Assembly (NCBI GenBank): GCA_900539755.1
Contig: UQDC01000003.1
Location: 186,001-250,000 of the forward strand
From: an uncultured Alistipes sp.
GTDB lineage: Bacteria > Bacteroidota > Bacteroidia > Bacteroidales > Rikenellaceae
DNA length: 64,000 bases
Direction: 5' to 3'
The stretch's first letter is position 1. Every line of letters begins with the position of its first letter. Below the pieces are notes generated by a model, which was not told the origin of the DNA, searched no databases, and saw only the letters and a program-made list of their open reading frames with translations. A program made the translations under genes and the position numbers. Shown one piece after another: positions 42,026 to 51,934 of the stretch.

Positions 42026-42967
42026 TTAGAGAGCGTTGATCTCTTTGAGAACTGCATTGGTTTTGTGTACCGCAGCAGCGCTCTTTTCAAAGAGGGCCTT
42101 CTCCTCATCAGTCAACTTCAGCGACAAGATCTTCTCTACACCGTTCTTACCAATTACAGCCGGAACTCCGATGCAGATATCCTGCTGACCGTATTCTCCT
42201 TCCAAATAGGTGCAAGATACGATCACCTTCTTCTGGTCGCGGATAATAGACTCAACTACATACGCTGCAGCTGCACCCGGAGCATACCAAGCCGAAGTTC
42301 CCAACAATTTGGTCAAGGTAGCACCACCAACCATAGTGTCAGCTACCACTTTATCCAACTCCTCTTTGCTCAGCAAATCGGTAACAGGAATACCTTTGTA
42401 AGTAGCTTTGCTTGCCAAAGGAATCATCGTTGTATCACCGTGACCACCGATAACCATACCCTCGATTTCGTTCGAGTTAGCATTCAAAGCCTTACTCAAA
42501 TAGCATTTGAAACGAGCGGTATCCAAAGCACCACCCATACCAAACAACTGATTCTTAGGCAGACCGCTCTTCTTCAGAGCCAAGAAGGTCATCGTATCCA
42601 TCGGGTTGCTGATAATCAAAATAATCGCCTTAGGAGAATATTTCAGCACATTGTCAACAACTGAGCTTACAATACCTGCATTGACACCGATCAGCTCCTC
42701 ACGAGTCATACCCGGTTTACGAGGCATGCCAGAAGTGATCACAACCACGTCTGAACCAGCTGTAGCTGCATAATCATTGGTTACGCCAGTCAGCTTAGTA
42801 TCGAAATCCATCAGCGTTGCAGTCTGGAAAATATCGAGCATTTTACCCTCTGCAACACCCTCTTTAATATCCAACAGAACTACCTCGTCAGCAACCTCAC
42901 GAGTAGCAAGTACATTAGCACATGTAGCACCTACGTTACCGGCGCCTACAACTGTAACTTTGCTCAT
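42026..42967 (-). CDS. mdh: Malate dehydrogenase
   Basis: The 313-residue NAD-dependent enzyme interconverts malate and oxaloacetate. It has the nucleotide-binding start VTVVGAGNVGATCANVLA, the substrate loop GMPRKPGMTREEL with the arginines, ISNPMDTMT and the catalytic histidine in GGHGDTTMIP. The length and pattern are those of the lactate-dehydrogenase-like malate dehydrogenases common in Bacteroidetes. It follows gcvH by 24 bases on the same strand and ends at the bidirectional terminator. Confidence 0.96.
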   Translation of the reverse strand: MSKVTVVGAGNVGATCANVLATREVADEVVLLDIKEGVAEGKMLDIFQTATLMDFDTKLTGVTNDYAATAGSDVVVITSGMPRKPGMTREELIGVNAGIVSSVVDNVLKYSPKAIILIISNPMDTMTFLALKKSGLPKNQLFGMGGALDTARFKCYLSKALNANSNEIEGMVIGGHGDTTMIPLASKATYKGIPVTDLLSKEELDKVVADTMVGGATLTKLLGTSAWYAPGAAAAYVVESIIRDQKKVIVSCTYLEGEYGQQDICIGVPAVIGKNGVEKILSLKLTDEEKALFEKSAAAVHKTNAVLKEINAL

Positions 42968-42991
42968 AATCTTAAATTACGTTATTGTTAT

Positions 42992-43369
42992 TTAACCAAT
43001 CAGTTTCGCATAATCCTCTGCTGACAACAGAACATCCAACTCAGCAGGATTTGTCACTTTAATTTTGACCATCCATCCCTCACCGTATGGATCTTTGTTC
43101 ACCAGCTCCGGAGCGTCGTTCAGAGCAGCGTTGAATTCAAGCACTTCACCTCCAACAGGCAGGAATGCATCTGAAACGGTTTTAACAGCCTCGATCGTAC
43201 CGAAAACTTCACCCTGGGCAAGAGTTTCCCCTTCGGTGGTTACATCGACGAAAACAATGTCGCCAAGCTGACTCTGTGCAAAATCGGTGATGCCTACATA
43301 AGCCTCATCGCCTTCGACGCGGATCCACTCGTGATCCTTCGAATACTTCAAATTAGACGGAATGTTCAT
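42992..43369 (-). CDS. gcvH: Glycine cleavage system H protein
   Basis: The 125-residue lipoyl carrier shuttles the aminomethyl group between the P and T proteins of the glycine cleavage system. The lipoylated lysine is Lys63 in EAVKTVSD, preceded by GDIVFVDVT and followed by [10 protein letters not shown]. The P, T and L proteins are not in the window. It is probably cotranscribed with mdh. A candidate TAnnTTTG promoter lies at 43478-43485 on the minus strand. Confidence 0.96.
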   Translation of the reverse strand: MNIPSNLKYSKDHEWIRVEGDEAYVGITDFAQSQLGDIVFVDVTTEGETLAQGEVFGTIEAVKTVSDAFLPVGGEVLEFNAALNDAPELVNKDPYGEGWMVKIKVTNPAELDVLLSAEDYAKLIG

Positions 43370-43790
43370 CTGTATCTATTTTTGGTTTGTATGATCAAAA
43401 TCCTTCAACTCCAGCCCATCTGAACGCCACTGCATTCACACAACTTGATCGTTCGGACAGCCTGTTTTGAAGATGCCCAAAGGTACGTCTTTTTCAGCGA
43501 TAATAAAATTCTACTGTGATTTTTTTCACACCAAACGCTAACCTCATGATAGCGTCTCTCGGCCTTCACTCGTAACACATGAGAAAACATGCCACTGTGG
43601 ACACCCTCCAGTTCAAATTGCATCATAAAACCTGCACTCTGGGGGTCAACATTGCCAGAGACGAGTCTCCTCAAACACTACCCCATTCACCACGGCTCAT
43701 CTCCTTATAAGGGCTGTCTGCAAAACCGTTCATTCTAAGACAACCTTTTCGCGAGACAAGCCTGCAAAACCACCTAACACAAATACAGAA
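43370..43790. other. 421-base gap upstream of gcvH
   Basis: No convincing gene. It holds the minus-strand -7 box at 43478-43485 and, near 43709-43724, TATAAGGGCTGTCTGC, resembling IS termini of Bacteroidetes but without a partner end. Confidence 0.45.
43478..43485 (-). promoter_or_regulatory. -7 box upstream of gcvH-mdh
   Basis: The minus strand reads TACCTTTG (TAnnTTTG), 108 bases before the gcvH start, leaving a leader of about 100 bases. Confidence 0.5.
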
Positions 43791-45020
43791 TCAACGGGCT
43801 GGATGCAAACAAATGGTCATCACAACCGGATTGTGATCACTCCAACAAAATTCAAGAGGCACTGTTTCGATAGACAACACTTCAATTTGAGGAGACACAA
43901 AAAAGAAGTCAGTCAAAGTACGAACAGAGGAGTCCGGATCAAACGGTCGATCTAAATAACGCAACGAGGGTTCTTTTTCATCATAAACGAAACGGCCAAT
44001 CCGACGAAACATTCGATTATCGATCTGTTGCGGAACAAAGTTAGGATTAGACAATTCATCTGCCGTAGGGATGTATTCCGGTGGATATTGATTCCAATCT
44101 CCGCCAGTTACAGTGGCTATACCAACTGAATCGGCCTGTGCAAGGATCTGCGACAAGAACACCAACTCTTTGTACCGCATATCTCCAGTATCGTAAGCCG
44201 TATTGTGCGTATTGTTAATCATGATCGTATCTCCAGCAGCAGTCAGAAAACGGGCAGACAGCAATCCCCTTTTCAGATTGAATAATCGCACAGGGAACGG
44301 AAAAGCAGAAGGATACTGTAAGCGCACCGCATCTATAGGCTGCCAACGAGACAACATCAACATTCCACTATTGACTCGTCCAATCGGATTGTGCACTGGT
44401 ATAGGCACGCACCAGGCCCGATAATTATAGGCAAAGAATGAGGTATATTCGGGAAAAGCATTACCGATCAACTCTGCCTCATCAATTCTGTAAGTGCGGT
44501 GTGATGACCGGTCCACCTCCTGCAACAACATGATGTCAGCATCAATTTGCTGCAGTGTCAACACAATCCGAGCCAAATTTGCAGTCGTACGTTCTCTGCT
44601 GTCACGTACTCGCTTACCGCCATCATAGAAGAAATCCATATTTTCTCCCAAGCCGCCGTAACCGATATTCCAACTCACTAACCGAAGGGTATCCGGCAAC
44701 TGGTTACGACAAAGGGTACTGTCGGAACGTGATTTCAATTCAGTAATAGAGTCCGTAGTATCACCCTCTGCTTTTCCGGATGCATATTCAGCAACGAAAT
44801 CACTATGACTGATACTGTCTTCCTGATGGTTAACAAGTTCATCATGCTGGCCTACTTGCAAGGGTGTTAAATGCTCGACCAATTCGGGACGATATTCCGA
44901 GACCCAAGAATAGACAAACAAGAGCAATGCGACAACCAACAAACTGCCAACACACCACATCGCCACACGACCTACACGATGTAAAAGATTTCGCATGTTC
45001 ATCTTTTCCTTTTTATTCAC
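43791..45020 (-). CDS. Membrane-anchored endonuclease/exonuclease/phosphatase-fold protein
   Basis: The 409-residue protein has an N-terminal membrane helix (about 15-38, VAMWCVGSLLVVALLLFVYSW), a low-complexity linker and then an EEP domain from about residue 108 (LRLVSWNIGYGG, DIMLLQEVD, NTHN, GGDWNQYP and a final WSDHNPVV). The catalytic Asn, Glu, Asp and His of the family are therefore visible. Proteins of this type may be nucleases, sphingomyelinase-like or inositol-phosphate phosphatases; the substrate cannot be told. The cell-envelope position is suggested by the anchor. Start at the first ATG or at an inner ATG six codons later. Confidence 0.87.
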   Translation of the reverse strand: MNKKEKMNMRNLLHRVGRVAMWCVGSLLVVALLLFVYSWVSEYRPELVEHLTPLQVGQHDELVNHQEDSISHSDFVAEYASGKAEGDTTDSITELKSRSDSTLCRNQLPDTLRLVSWNIGYGGLGENMDFFYDGGKRVRDSRERTTANLARIVLTLQQIDADIMLLQEVDRSSHRTYRIDEAELIGNAFPEYTSFFAYNYRAWCVPIPVHNPIGRVNSGMLMLSRWQPIDAVRLQYPSAFPFPVRLFNLKRGLLSARFLTAAGDTIMINNTHNTAYDTGDMRYKELVFLSQILAQADSVGIATVTGGDWNQYPPEYIPTADELSNPNFVPQQIDNRMFRRIGRFVYDEKEPSLRYLDRPFDPDSSVRTLTDFFFVSPQIEVLSIETVPLEFCWSDHNPVVMTICLHPAR

Positions 45021-45370
45021 AGATTAGACAGCATTGTAAACGGCTGCATCAAATCTGATGATTTAATGCAATTCACAGTGGCATAAAGATAACCAGAATC
45101 TTCAGGAGTGCAAACTACACTCCTCTTTCAGACCATTTTATCCGATATATGCAACTTCCAATAAGTCTATTCCTAAAACGGCCATACACATATCAATAAA
45201 AATGTCGGCACATCTCTGCGCCGACATTTTTATTGATTATAAATGATTATGCGGATTACAAGACTCTTTTATTAACATTAAACGTATCTCGCGATCAACG
45301 TTTATCTTGTCTCCGTCTAATATTACCACTTGCTTTACCTAACGACAATTACCCTGTCCATTGACCCCAG
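45021..45370. other. 350-base gap with one terminator
   Basis: Contains a hairpin at 45194-45235; otherwise nothing is seen. Confidence 0.5.
45194..45235. terminator. Hairpin with A/T arms between two minus-strand genes
   Basis: AATAAAAATGTCGGC and GCCGACATTTTTATT pair around a 10-base loop; it may terminate the nuclease gene region from either side. Confidence 0.7.
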
Positions 45371-46417
45371 TTAACTCAATTCGGCTACCTCGCGAACTTT
45401 CTTAACCACCAATTCGGGATCAATATTTTTCATACAAGGATAATCGCCATACACACAAGGTTTATTCCCGTAAATGGAACAAGGACGACAGGCCATGTCA
45501 AGTTGGACCGCATGCCGAGGATCTTGACCGAGTCCATAAAAGCCAGCATAAGGATGGGTGGCACCCCATATCGATACAGCAGGAACTCCAACCAACGAAG
45601 CCATGTGCATGGATGAAGAGTCCATACTAACCATCAAATCCAAATTTGAAACCAACTCCATCTCCTGCCCCAACTTGATCCTGCCAATTACAGAAGTAAC
45701 CCGCGGATAGGTCTGTTCCATACGTTCCGAATACTCCCGTTCAACCGGTCCTCCACCAAAAATGAACAGCCGTACATTCTCATACGTAGAAAGTTTTGCA
45801 ATGACTTGCTCCATATGATCCAGCGGATATATTTTTCCCTGGTGTTGAGCAAACGGACCTATTCCGATCCATTTCCCATCATGAGCTCCAGCCAACTGAG
45901 CTGTTTCTGGACTCATTGCATACTTCACCCGTTGCGGTGGTGCAATTGGAGGAATATCAAAACCCAATTTGAGGAAAACCTCACGATAACGTTCAATCGT
46001 GGTTTTTAACTGGACAAGTTTTTTATTTTCAAAAGCGACCAACGCTTTTTTCTCCTCACGCCCTTTGTCGATATGGACCACTTTAGCACCGCGCAAACAA
46101 AACACCTTACGCAGCATCTTCGTCCGGATCACATCATGCAGATCCGCCACCATATCGAATTTACCCAACTCAGCACTCAATCGCAACAGACCGCGAAACC
46201 CTTTATGCCGTCTTTTAAAATCGGGCGAAATAAACTCTATCCGTTCAATTCCCCGAAAAAATGGCTGTAAAAAAGAGGGCGTCATGATCACAATCTGAGC
46301 TTCGGGATAGCATTTGCGCAAAGCGCCCACTACCGGTGCGCTCATCGCAACATCGCCCATCGCCGAAAGACGAATTACCAAAATGCGTAATGAAGCCGAT
46401 TGAGAACGTGAGACCAT
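45371..46417 (-). CDS. Glycosyltransferase family 9 (heptosyltransferase-like)
   Basis: The 348-residue protein has the GT9 opening RILVIRLSAMGDVAMSAPVVGAL, the mid-domain GIGPFAQHQGKIYPLDHMEQVI and the C-terminal SMDSSSMHMASLVGVPAVSIWGATHP with the D-S-x-x-x-H region. Family members add heptoses or similar sugars to lipopolysaccharide cores. A C-terminal cysteine cluster (CRPCSIYGNKPCVYGDYPC) is an added feature often seen in this Bacteroidetes group. It is paired with the DUF4254 gene, 7 bases away, as in other Bacteroidetes. Confidence 0.92.
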   Translation of the reverse strand: MVSRSQSASLRILVIRLSAMGDVAMSAPVVGALRKCYPEAQIVIMTPSFLQPFFRGIERIEFISPDFKRRHKGFRGLLRLSAELGKFDMVADLHDVIRTKMLRKVFCLRGAKVVHIDKGREEKKALVAFENKKLVQLKTTIERYREVFLKLGFDIPPIAPPQRVKYAMSPETAQLAGAHDGKWIGIGPFAQHQGKIYPLDHMEQVIAKLSTYENVRLFIFGGGPVEREYSERMEQTYPRVTSVIGRIKLGQEMELVSNLDLMVSMDSSSMHMASLVGVPAVSIWGATHPYAGFYGLGQDPRHAVQLDMACRPCSIYGNKPCVYGDYPCMKNIDPELVVKKVREVAELS

Positions 46418-46424
46418 TCAATAA

Positions 46425-47030
46425 CTATTTTGCGGCGTACAATACAGGATTCAACTCGGGATCGTTGTACATCTTCATCTGTTTGTAAACCTTCATGTAC
46501 TTGCGACCTGCTTCCATATCCTCCAATAACTCATCGATAGCAGTGGTCAAATCTTGCCGTTGCTGAAGCAGTACATCCAACTTACGCTGACACTCTTGGA
46601 TATGCTTTTCTTCCACATCCGTCCGCTTCGTCTCCTGAGTCATGTGATAGATTTTCAACGCCAGAATCGACAAGCGATCAATTGCCCATGCAGGACTTTC
46701 GGTATTGATACGAGCATCGTCAGCTACCTTCACATTTTTAAATTTGTCTAAAAAGTAGCTATCAATATACTCAACCATATCGGTCCGTTCTTGATTCGAA
46801 CGGTCAATCCGACGTTTAAGTTCAAGCGCTGCAACCGGATCAATCTGCGGATCCCGAATCAGATCCTCCAGATGCCATTGCACAGTATCAATCCAATTTT
46901 TCAAATAGAGCAAATACTCAATCGATCCATCCTGATAAGGATTAGCAATTGGTTGATCCACATTATCATAACGATGATAATCTTCGATAACGGCCGGGAA
47001 AATTTCCCAGCAGAGCGTGGTGAACTTCAT
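46425..47030 (-). CDS. DUF4254 family protein
   Basis: The 201-residue, highly helical protein has the DUF4254 composition with long charged helices (IEYLLYLKNWIDTVQWHLEDLIRD and RTDVEEKHIQECQRKLDVLLQQRQDL). The family is a partner of GT9 genes in Bacteroidetes; the function is unknown. The next gene starts 7 bases downstream, so the pair forms an operon. The overall shape suggests a helical bundle of cytoplasmic location. Confidence 0.85.
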   Translation of the reverse strand: MKFTTLCWEIFPAVIEDYHRYDNVDQPIANPYQDGSIEYLLYLKNWIDTVQWHLEDLIRDPQIDPVAALELKRRIDRSNQERTDMVEYIDSYFLDKFKNVKVADDARINTESPAWAIDRLSILALKIYHMTQETKRTDVEEKHIQECQRKLDVLLQQRQDLTTAIDELLEDMEAGRKYMKVYKQMKMYNDPELNPVLYAAK

Positions 47031-47088
47031 AAGCAGGGGGATTAATACTACAAAACTAAAGAATTTTGTTCAATTTCCAATATTTATC

Positions 47089-47096
47089 TATTTTTG
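47089..47096 (+). promoter_or_regulatory. -7 box of the glucosaminidase gene
   Basis: TATTTTTG fits TAnnTTTG; a TTTTG at 47063-47067 gives a -33 candidate 21 bases upstream of it. Confidence 0.6.
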
Positions 47097-47131
47097 TCTA
47101 GAAGCTTGCCAAACCCTAAAAGGAAGCCATT

Positions 47132-48121
47132 ATGAAAGCAAATTATATTACCCTATTCACGCTCTGCGCATCTGTCATGGCCCTGTCTGCCAACGCACAG
47201 GATCGCCTTACGCGTCAAGAGTATATTCAAAAATACAAAGCATTGGCCATCGAGGAGATGGAGATTTACGGAATCCCGGCCAGTATCACCATGGCCCAAG
47301 CACTTTTGGAGTCGGATGACGGAAACGGACGTCTGGCACGTGAAGCGAACAACCATTTCGGCATCAAATGCAAAAGCAGCTGGACGGGGATGACCATTTC
47401 TCATGACGATGACGCCAAAGGGGAGTGTTTCCGCAAATATGCGACCGTCGAAGACTCCTATACGGATCACTCCGAATTTCTTGACAAATCAGCACGTTAT
47501 CAAGACCTTTTCAAACTCGATCCGCTGGATTACAAAGGTTGGGCATATGGCTTGAAACAGGCCGGTTACGCGACCAATCCGGCCTATGCTGAACTGCTGA
47601 TCAAAATCATTGAGGACAATCAACTGTATCATCTCGACCGAGGTGAAGAGTTGAATCCGACTACTCCTGATCAATCTGCAATCGAAAAACCACAGCAAAC
47701 ACTGGCAGCTACAGAACCTATGCCCAAAGAACAGGTCGTAGATGTGGACAATTACAGCATTGCAATCACTGGTGAAGCGGGACATCATACCGTATATCAC
47801 AACAATGGCAGTGAATTTACAACGGCAAAAGCCGGCGACACCTATGCGACGATCGCGGCCGAGTTCGGACTTACAGTTAAAAAATTGCTCAAATACAACG
47901 ACTTGACAACTGTTCCCGTTCTTAAACCGGGAGAGATGGTTTATCTACGCCAGAAAAACAAACGGAGCGAAAATGGCAAGCTGATTCACGTAGCGAAAGA
48001 GAATGAAACCATGTATAGCATTGCTCAAAAATATGGTATTCGGTTGAAGAATCTCTGCAATATGAATCGTCGCACAGCTGACAGTGAAGTCAAGAGCGGA
48101 CAGCAAATCCGCCTGATGTAA
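47132..48121 (+). CDS. Secreted glucosaminidase with two LysM domains
   Basis: The 329-residue protein has a signal peptide ending about residue 22 (SANA), a GH73-type N-acetylglucosaminidase domain (about 28-175) with the catalytic Glu60 in ALLESDDGNG and NNHFGIKC, then a linker and two LysM repeats (about 228-275 and 283-329; the second starts VAKENETMYSIAQKYGIRLKNLC). It should bind and cut peptidoglycan in the periplasm or at the outer surface. It is divergent from the DUF4254 operon, with its own TAnnTTTG promoter. Confidence 0.93.
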   Translation: MKANYITLFTLCASVMALSANAQDRLTRQEYIQKYKALAIEEMEIYGIPASITMAQALLESDDGNGRLAREANNHFGIKCKSSWTGMTISHDDDAKGECFRKYATVEDSYTDHSEFLDKSARYQDLFKLDPLDYKGWAYGLKQAGYATNPAYAELLIKIIEDNQLYHLDRGEELNPTTPDQSAIEKPQQTLAATEPMPKEQVVDVDNYSIAITGEAGHHTVYHNNGSEFTTAKAGDTYATIAAEFGLTVKKLLKYNDLTTVPVLKPGEMVYLRQKNKRSENGKLIHVAKENETMYSIAQKYGIRLKNLCNMNRRTADSEVKSGQQIRLM

Positions 48122-48644
48122 TTCAAAGGCTTTTTATCCCTTCTTGGGAGGAGTTCAACCTTTGAACGATAGATTGTAGGCCCTCATAGGACAACATTTC
48201 ACCGAAAATCTGACAATACGATTACATCTATTCAGTTGCTTATGATTTAGCGGTTACCTTTCCGGTAACCGCTATTTTCTTTAACCTTTGGGGCACACCC
48301 TATAATAAAATCGGTCATCCAGATCAACTTCGCAATAAAAGGATTACCCACGCAACCACATTTTGAATCTAATTGCCCGGCCAAACAACATTTCTGCTCG
48401 ATTTACGCACCAACATATAAATATAATAAGGAATCGTTATTTCTTCATGCAGAAAAACATGGAGGTTAATTCACGGATAAGAATTACATCTTCATCGATA
48501 GCGTTTTTGGTAAGAACAACGAATCTTGTTAACTTTGTAATTCCCTAATAAAGGAACTTACAGAACGAGGCAAGTGTCACAACACAAACCACACTTAATC
48601 ATAGTGTCACTTTGACCTCTATTTATAAATTTTAACAGAAATCT
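48122..48644. other. 523-base gap with one terminator
   Basis: Only the hairpin at 48249-48282 is seen; the rest shows no gene or repeat. Confidence 0.5.
48249..48282 (+). terminator. Terminator after the glucosaminidase gene
   Basis: AGCGGTTACC / GGTAACCGCT with a 5-base loop is followed by ATTTTCTTT. It lies 128 bases after the stop codon. Confidence 0.75.
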
Positions 48645-49337
48645 ATGGACAGTGATCCTGGCGCGGCGATCAATGCCGCTCTACTCGACAAACTTAGCGG
48701 CAAAGCCGCCCTCAATCAACTCGTGTTCGACAACACGTTTGCCGTATTTACTTCATTAAAGGAGACTTTGCATGAAATGTCTGCCGATCTTGACGACAGA
48801 CTCGAAGAACTAGACCGCGAAGTCAAAATCGACTATCGTGACCGAGGTAAATTTGAAGTGCAATTGCAAGTAGCTGACGACATTCTAATTTTCAGCATGC
48901 ACTCCAACGTATTCGCTTTCAATCGGGAACATCCGGTTTGGCAAAATCCTTACGTCAAGGACAACAAAGCCAACTCCTATTGCGGCATTATCAACATTTA
49001 CAATTTTCTCACCGACTCTTTCAAATACAACCGTAGTGCCGATGAAGGCTACCTGATCGGTAGAATTTTCGTAAATCGTGAAAAACAGTATTTCGTCGAA
49101 GGGAAACGACAAGTCGGCATCCATTACGACCATTTCGGATCTCATCAGATTGACCGAGAGGCTCTGATTCATATTATCGAAGCGTCGATTGACTATGCGC
49201 TCGATTTCGATCTGCTGGTTCCTCCTTACGACACGGTGAAGATTGTTTCGATGGATCAATTCAACACCAAAATCGAAAACTCGAAATTCCAAACCGGGAA
49301 ACGCCTCGGCTACACTTACGAACTGGATAACATCTAA
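48645..49337 (+). CDS. Conserved hypothetical protein of Bacteroidetes type
   Basis: The 230-residue protein is acidic and has no signal peptide. An N-terminal helical part (about 1-60, LDKLSGKAALNQLVFDN then LKETLHEMSADLDDRLEEL) is followed by a beta-rich half with HPVWQNPYVKDN, IYNFLTDSFKYNR, GYLIGRIFVNREKQYFVEGKRQVG. I recall similar unnamed proteins in Bacteroidetes, but no domain is named. It is a single-gene transcript ending at a strong terminator. Confidence 0.75.
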   Translation: MDSDPGAAINAALLDKLSGKAALNQLVFDNTFAVFTSLKETLHEMSADLDDRLEELDREVKIDYRDRGKFEVQLQVADDILIFSMHSNVFAFNREHPVWQNPYVKDNKANSYCGIINIYNFLTDSFKYNRSADEGYLIGRIFVNREKQYFVEGKRQVGIHYDHFGSHQIDREALIHIIEASIDYALDFDLLVPPYDTVKIVSMDQFNTKIENSKFQTGKRLGYTYELDNI

Positions 49338-49398
49338 ACACCATTCGCAAGGCACTCAAAACAACACTATCAAGGTTGCACAGTGTCGAGTCGATATA

Positions 49399-49437
49399 AA
49401 TAAAAAAGAGCATGATTTCATCATGCTCTTTTTTATT
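49399..49437. terminator. Bidirectional terminator between the hypothetical gene and the GNAT gene
   Basis: A perfect 17-bp hairpin (AATAAAAAAGAGCATGA / TCATGCTCTTTTTTATT) with loop TTTCA has T-rich 3' arms in both directions. Confidence 0.92.
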
Positions 49438-49565
49438 CAACTCATACAATCAATTTCTAGTCATTATGCGATGCATTCCATGCACGAACTTCCACAAAAA
49501 CTAATGGAGGATCAAATCGGCCTTCCCAACATGACTCAGAAACTTTTAATCTACTCTTGTTACTA

Positions 49566-50114
49566 CTACCCCTTATTTCCTGGCTCCAACTCTGATTCCA
49601 CCGCATACACAATGTGTGGCATCTCAACTCCGCGATAATGTTTAACGAGAGTATCGATCGGGTGCATACCGTTACGTATAGCTACCTTTTGTGAGGCTTC
49701 ATTCGTATCCCGAATAATGGAATAGATCACAGGAAAGCCCAACGTTTTAACTCCATATTCACGGCAAGCTCGTGCCGCCTCCGTAGCGTAGCCCTGATGC
49801 CAAAACGAATAAGCAAACAAATACCCCACTTCCGGGACCATCTTGCCTTTATACTCTTGCATGGTAATGCCACACTGTCCGATCATCCTCCCTGTCTCTT
49901 TAAGAAGAACAGCCCAAAGTCCAAAACCGAACTCTTCATATCGACGCAACTGCTTTTGTAACCACGCCGCACACTCTTGTTCATCAAACGGGCCATTATA
50001 AGCATACATAACTCGAGGATCTTGCAGGATCTCTCGCAGCGCACCCATATCAGAACAGGTCATCTCTCTCAGCAACAATCGTTCGGTCTCTAAAATAGTT
50101 TGTCCCATAACCAT
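49566..50114 (-). CDS. GNAT family N-acetyltransferase
   Basis: The 182-residue protein is of the RimJ/RimL-like type: TERLLLREM at the start, the acetyl-CoA-binding SFWHQGYATEAARACREYGV with the Q/R-x-x-G-x-A pattern and EASQKVAIRNGM at the end. The substrate is unknown. It stands alone, between two terminators; the first two residues (MV) may be replaced by the ATG at the third codon. Confidence 0.88.
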   Translation of the reverse strand: MVMGQTILETERLLLREMTCSDMGALREILQDPRVMYAYNGPFDEQECAAWLQKQLRRYEEFGFGLWAVLLKETGRMIGQCGITMQEYKGKMVPEVGYLFAYSFWHQGYATEAARACREYGVKTLGFPVIYSIIRDTNEASQKVAIRNGMHPIDTLVKHYRGVEMPHIVYAVESELEPGNKG

Positions 50115-50283
50115 CTAAATTCATCTACTCTTTTCACACCTACTTAATAATATGAGCCACATGAACAGAGGTTCATCACAGCAGCACATACAAAAACATT
50201 TGGCGACACAAAACTATTTTGCTCAACGTTTACAATTCCGATCTTAATCTATTCTCAGAACAAGGATAGACTTCGAGCAAAAC

Positions 50284-50319
50284 AAGACTGCTGCAGGCAT
50301 GATGCCATACAGCAGTCTT
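50284..50319 (-). terminator. Terminator after the MFS transporter
   Basis: An AAGACTGCTG / CAGCAGTCTT hairpin with an inner GGCATCATGCC pairing lies 47 bases past the MFS stop; on the minus strand it is followed by GTTTTGC. Confidence 0.75.
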
Positions 50320-50365
50320 ACAAATCACAGTATCAAGCGGTATGAATCCGCTCAATCTTTTTATA

Positions 50366-51775
50366 TTATTTCTGAATATTGGGAAGTTCGAGGCCGTATC
50401 CTTTCTTCGTATTCTCACGTTTGAGCAAGAAAGCAAACAGAATCGACAACAATCCAAGAGCAGTAAAAATCAGCATCGGAATCGTGTAATCATAAGCAAC
50501 TTCAGTTGCCACCTCGGGAACTACCGTACCGGTAATCTCTTCGGCCATTGCCTCATCACCTCCAATCACACAATAGTTATTCAACACCTTGCCAATCAAA
50601 TAAGGAACTCCCATCAAACCCCAGTTCTGAATCCAGAAGATCAATGCATAAGCGGTTCCCAATTTGTTTTCGGGGATGATCTTAGGAACAGACGGCCACA
50701 TAGCTGAAGGAACCAAGGAGAAGGCTACTCCTAAAGCAATAATCAGCGCCAAAGCCAACCACCAACTGGTAAATGCCGGTATAGCAAAAAGCAGGTGAAT
50801 TCCCACAATCATGAATGACCCGATCAACATGATCGTCGCCCCTTTACCCTTGCGGTCATAAAGATTTCCAAAGAATGGGGTCAACAGAATCGTACCGAAC
50901 GGCAACAACGAAGGAATAATACCAGAAAGTTTGCTAGAAATCCCGAACTTATTGATCATCAAATCCGGGGCATATTTCAAGAAGGGGAAAACGGCCGAAT
51001 AGAACAGCACACACAAAATGGCAATATACCAAAAGCCCTTGAGTTTGATAATATCAAAAATATCCCGGAAACGGAACGGCTCTTTAGGAGCTGCTGTCTC
51101 TTTCAGTTCTTGATCTCGTTTGGAGTCCATCACGACAAAAACCACAAACGAAATCATTCCGATGCAGAGCAGTAACAATCCCAACAAGATCGGCATACTT
51201 ACCGATTGGAAATGTTCAGCTAACATCGGCGTCACACCCAAAGCCAGTGCAGTACCGATACGAGCACAAGCCATCTCAAGTCCCATGGCTAAAGCGAGCT
51301 CTTTGCCCTTAAACCATTTGACAATAATTTTGGAAACTGTAATGCCCGCGATCTCGATACCTACGCCAAAGATTGCATATCCAATCGAAGCCCACAACAC
51401 CTGTGTCGAAATAGAGACACCAAAGATGTGAACCACCGATCCTCCAAAGTCACTGGCGATAGCCCAATACTTGATACCGACACCAACGACCATGATGATC
51501 GTGGACATCAAACCGGTAAAACGCACGCCCATTTTATCGAGGATCATTCCTCCGAAAATGAGCATCAGCAGGAAGACGTTGAACCAGCCATAAGCACTGG
51601 TAAAGAACCCATAATCACTACTATCCCACGCCATTTGCGTTTCGAGCATATTTTTGAGCGGAGCCATCACGTCCGTGATAAAATATCCGCACAACATCGT
51701 GAAAGCGACCAGCGCCAACACGCTCCAACGGGCCGTAGCCGACTCGCTGATCTTCTTTTGTAAAGCTGCAACCAT
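50366..51775 (-). CDS. MFS transporter
   Basis: The 469-residue protein has twelve hydrophobic helices in two halves joined by a cytoplasmic loop (VMDSKRDQELKETAAPKEPFRFRD). The family loop between helices 2 and 3 reads FGGMILDKMGVRFTG and the matching one in the second half FFGNLYDRKGKGATI. These point to the major facilitator superfamily, perhaps anion:cation symporter or NarK/nitrate-like groups, but no substrate can be named. It is a single transcript. Confidence 0.92.
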   Translation of the reverse strand: MVAALQKKISESATARWSVLALVAFTMLCGYFITDVMAPLKNMLETQMAWDSSDYGFFTSAYGWFNVFLLMLIFGGMILDKMGVRFTGLMSTIIMVVGVGIKYWAIASDFGGSVVHIFGVSISTQVLWASIGYAIFGVGIEIAGITVSKIIVKWFKGKELALAMGLEMACARIGTALALGVTPMLAEHFQSVSMPILLGLLLLCIGMISFVVFVVMDSKRDQELKETAAPKEPFRFRDIFDIIKLKGFWYIAILCVLFYSAVFPFLKYAPDLMINKFGISSKLSGIIPSLLPFGTILLTPFFGNLYDRKGKGATIMLIGSFMIVGIHLLFAIPAFTSWWLALALIIALGVAFSLVPSAMWPSVPKIIPENKLGTAYALIFWIQNWGLMGVPYLIGKVLNNYCVIGGDEAMAEEITGTVVPEVATEVAYDYTIPMLIFTALGLLSILFAFLLKRENTKKGYGLELPNIQK

Positions 51776-51934
51776 TTATCTGTTACTGTTTATGATTTAG
51801 TAATTAATTTAATCCACCATCACTATGTTAGCCAAATGATTGAGTCACTTAATTCATTTCCAAGCGTCTCCATCCGTCGGTATCCTACTCCACGTCTCAT
51901 TCGTACCTCAACAATCATTCGGTTCGCGTTCACT

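Noticed and set aside
43405..43674. 89-codon minus-strand frame upstream of gcvH
   Set aside because: It spans the predicted gcvH promoter and has no domain character.
43709..43724. TATAAGGGCTGTCTGC, similar to the ends of some Bacteroidetes insertion sequences (a shorter echo is at about 39218-39228)
   Set aside because: No matching inverted end, transposase or target duplication was found near either place.
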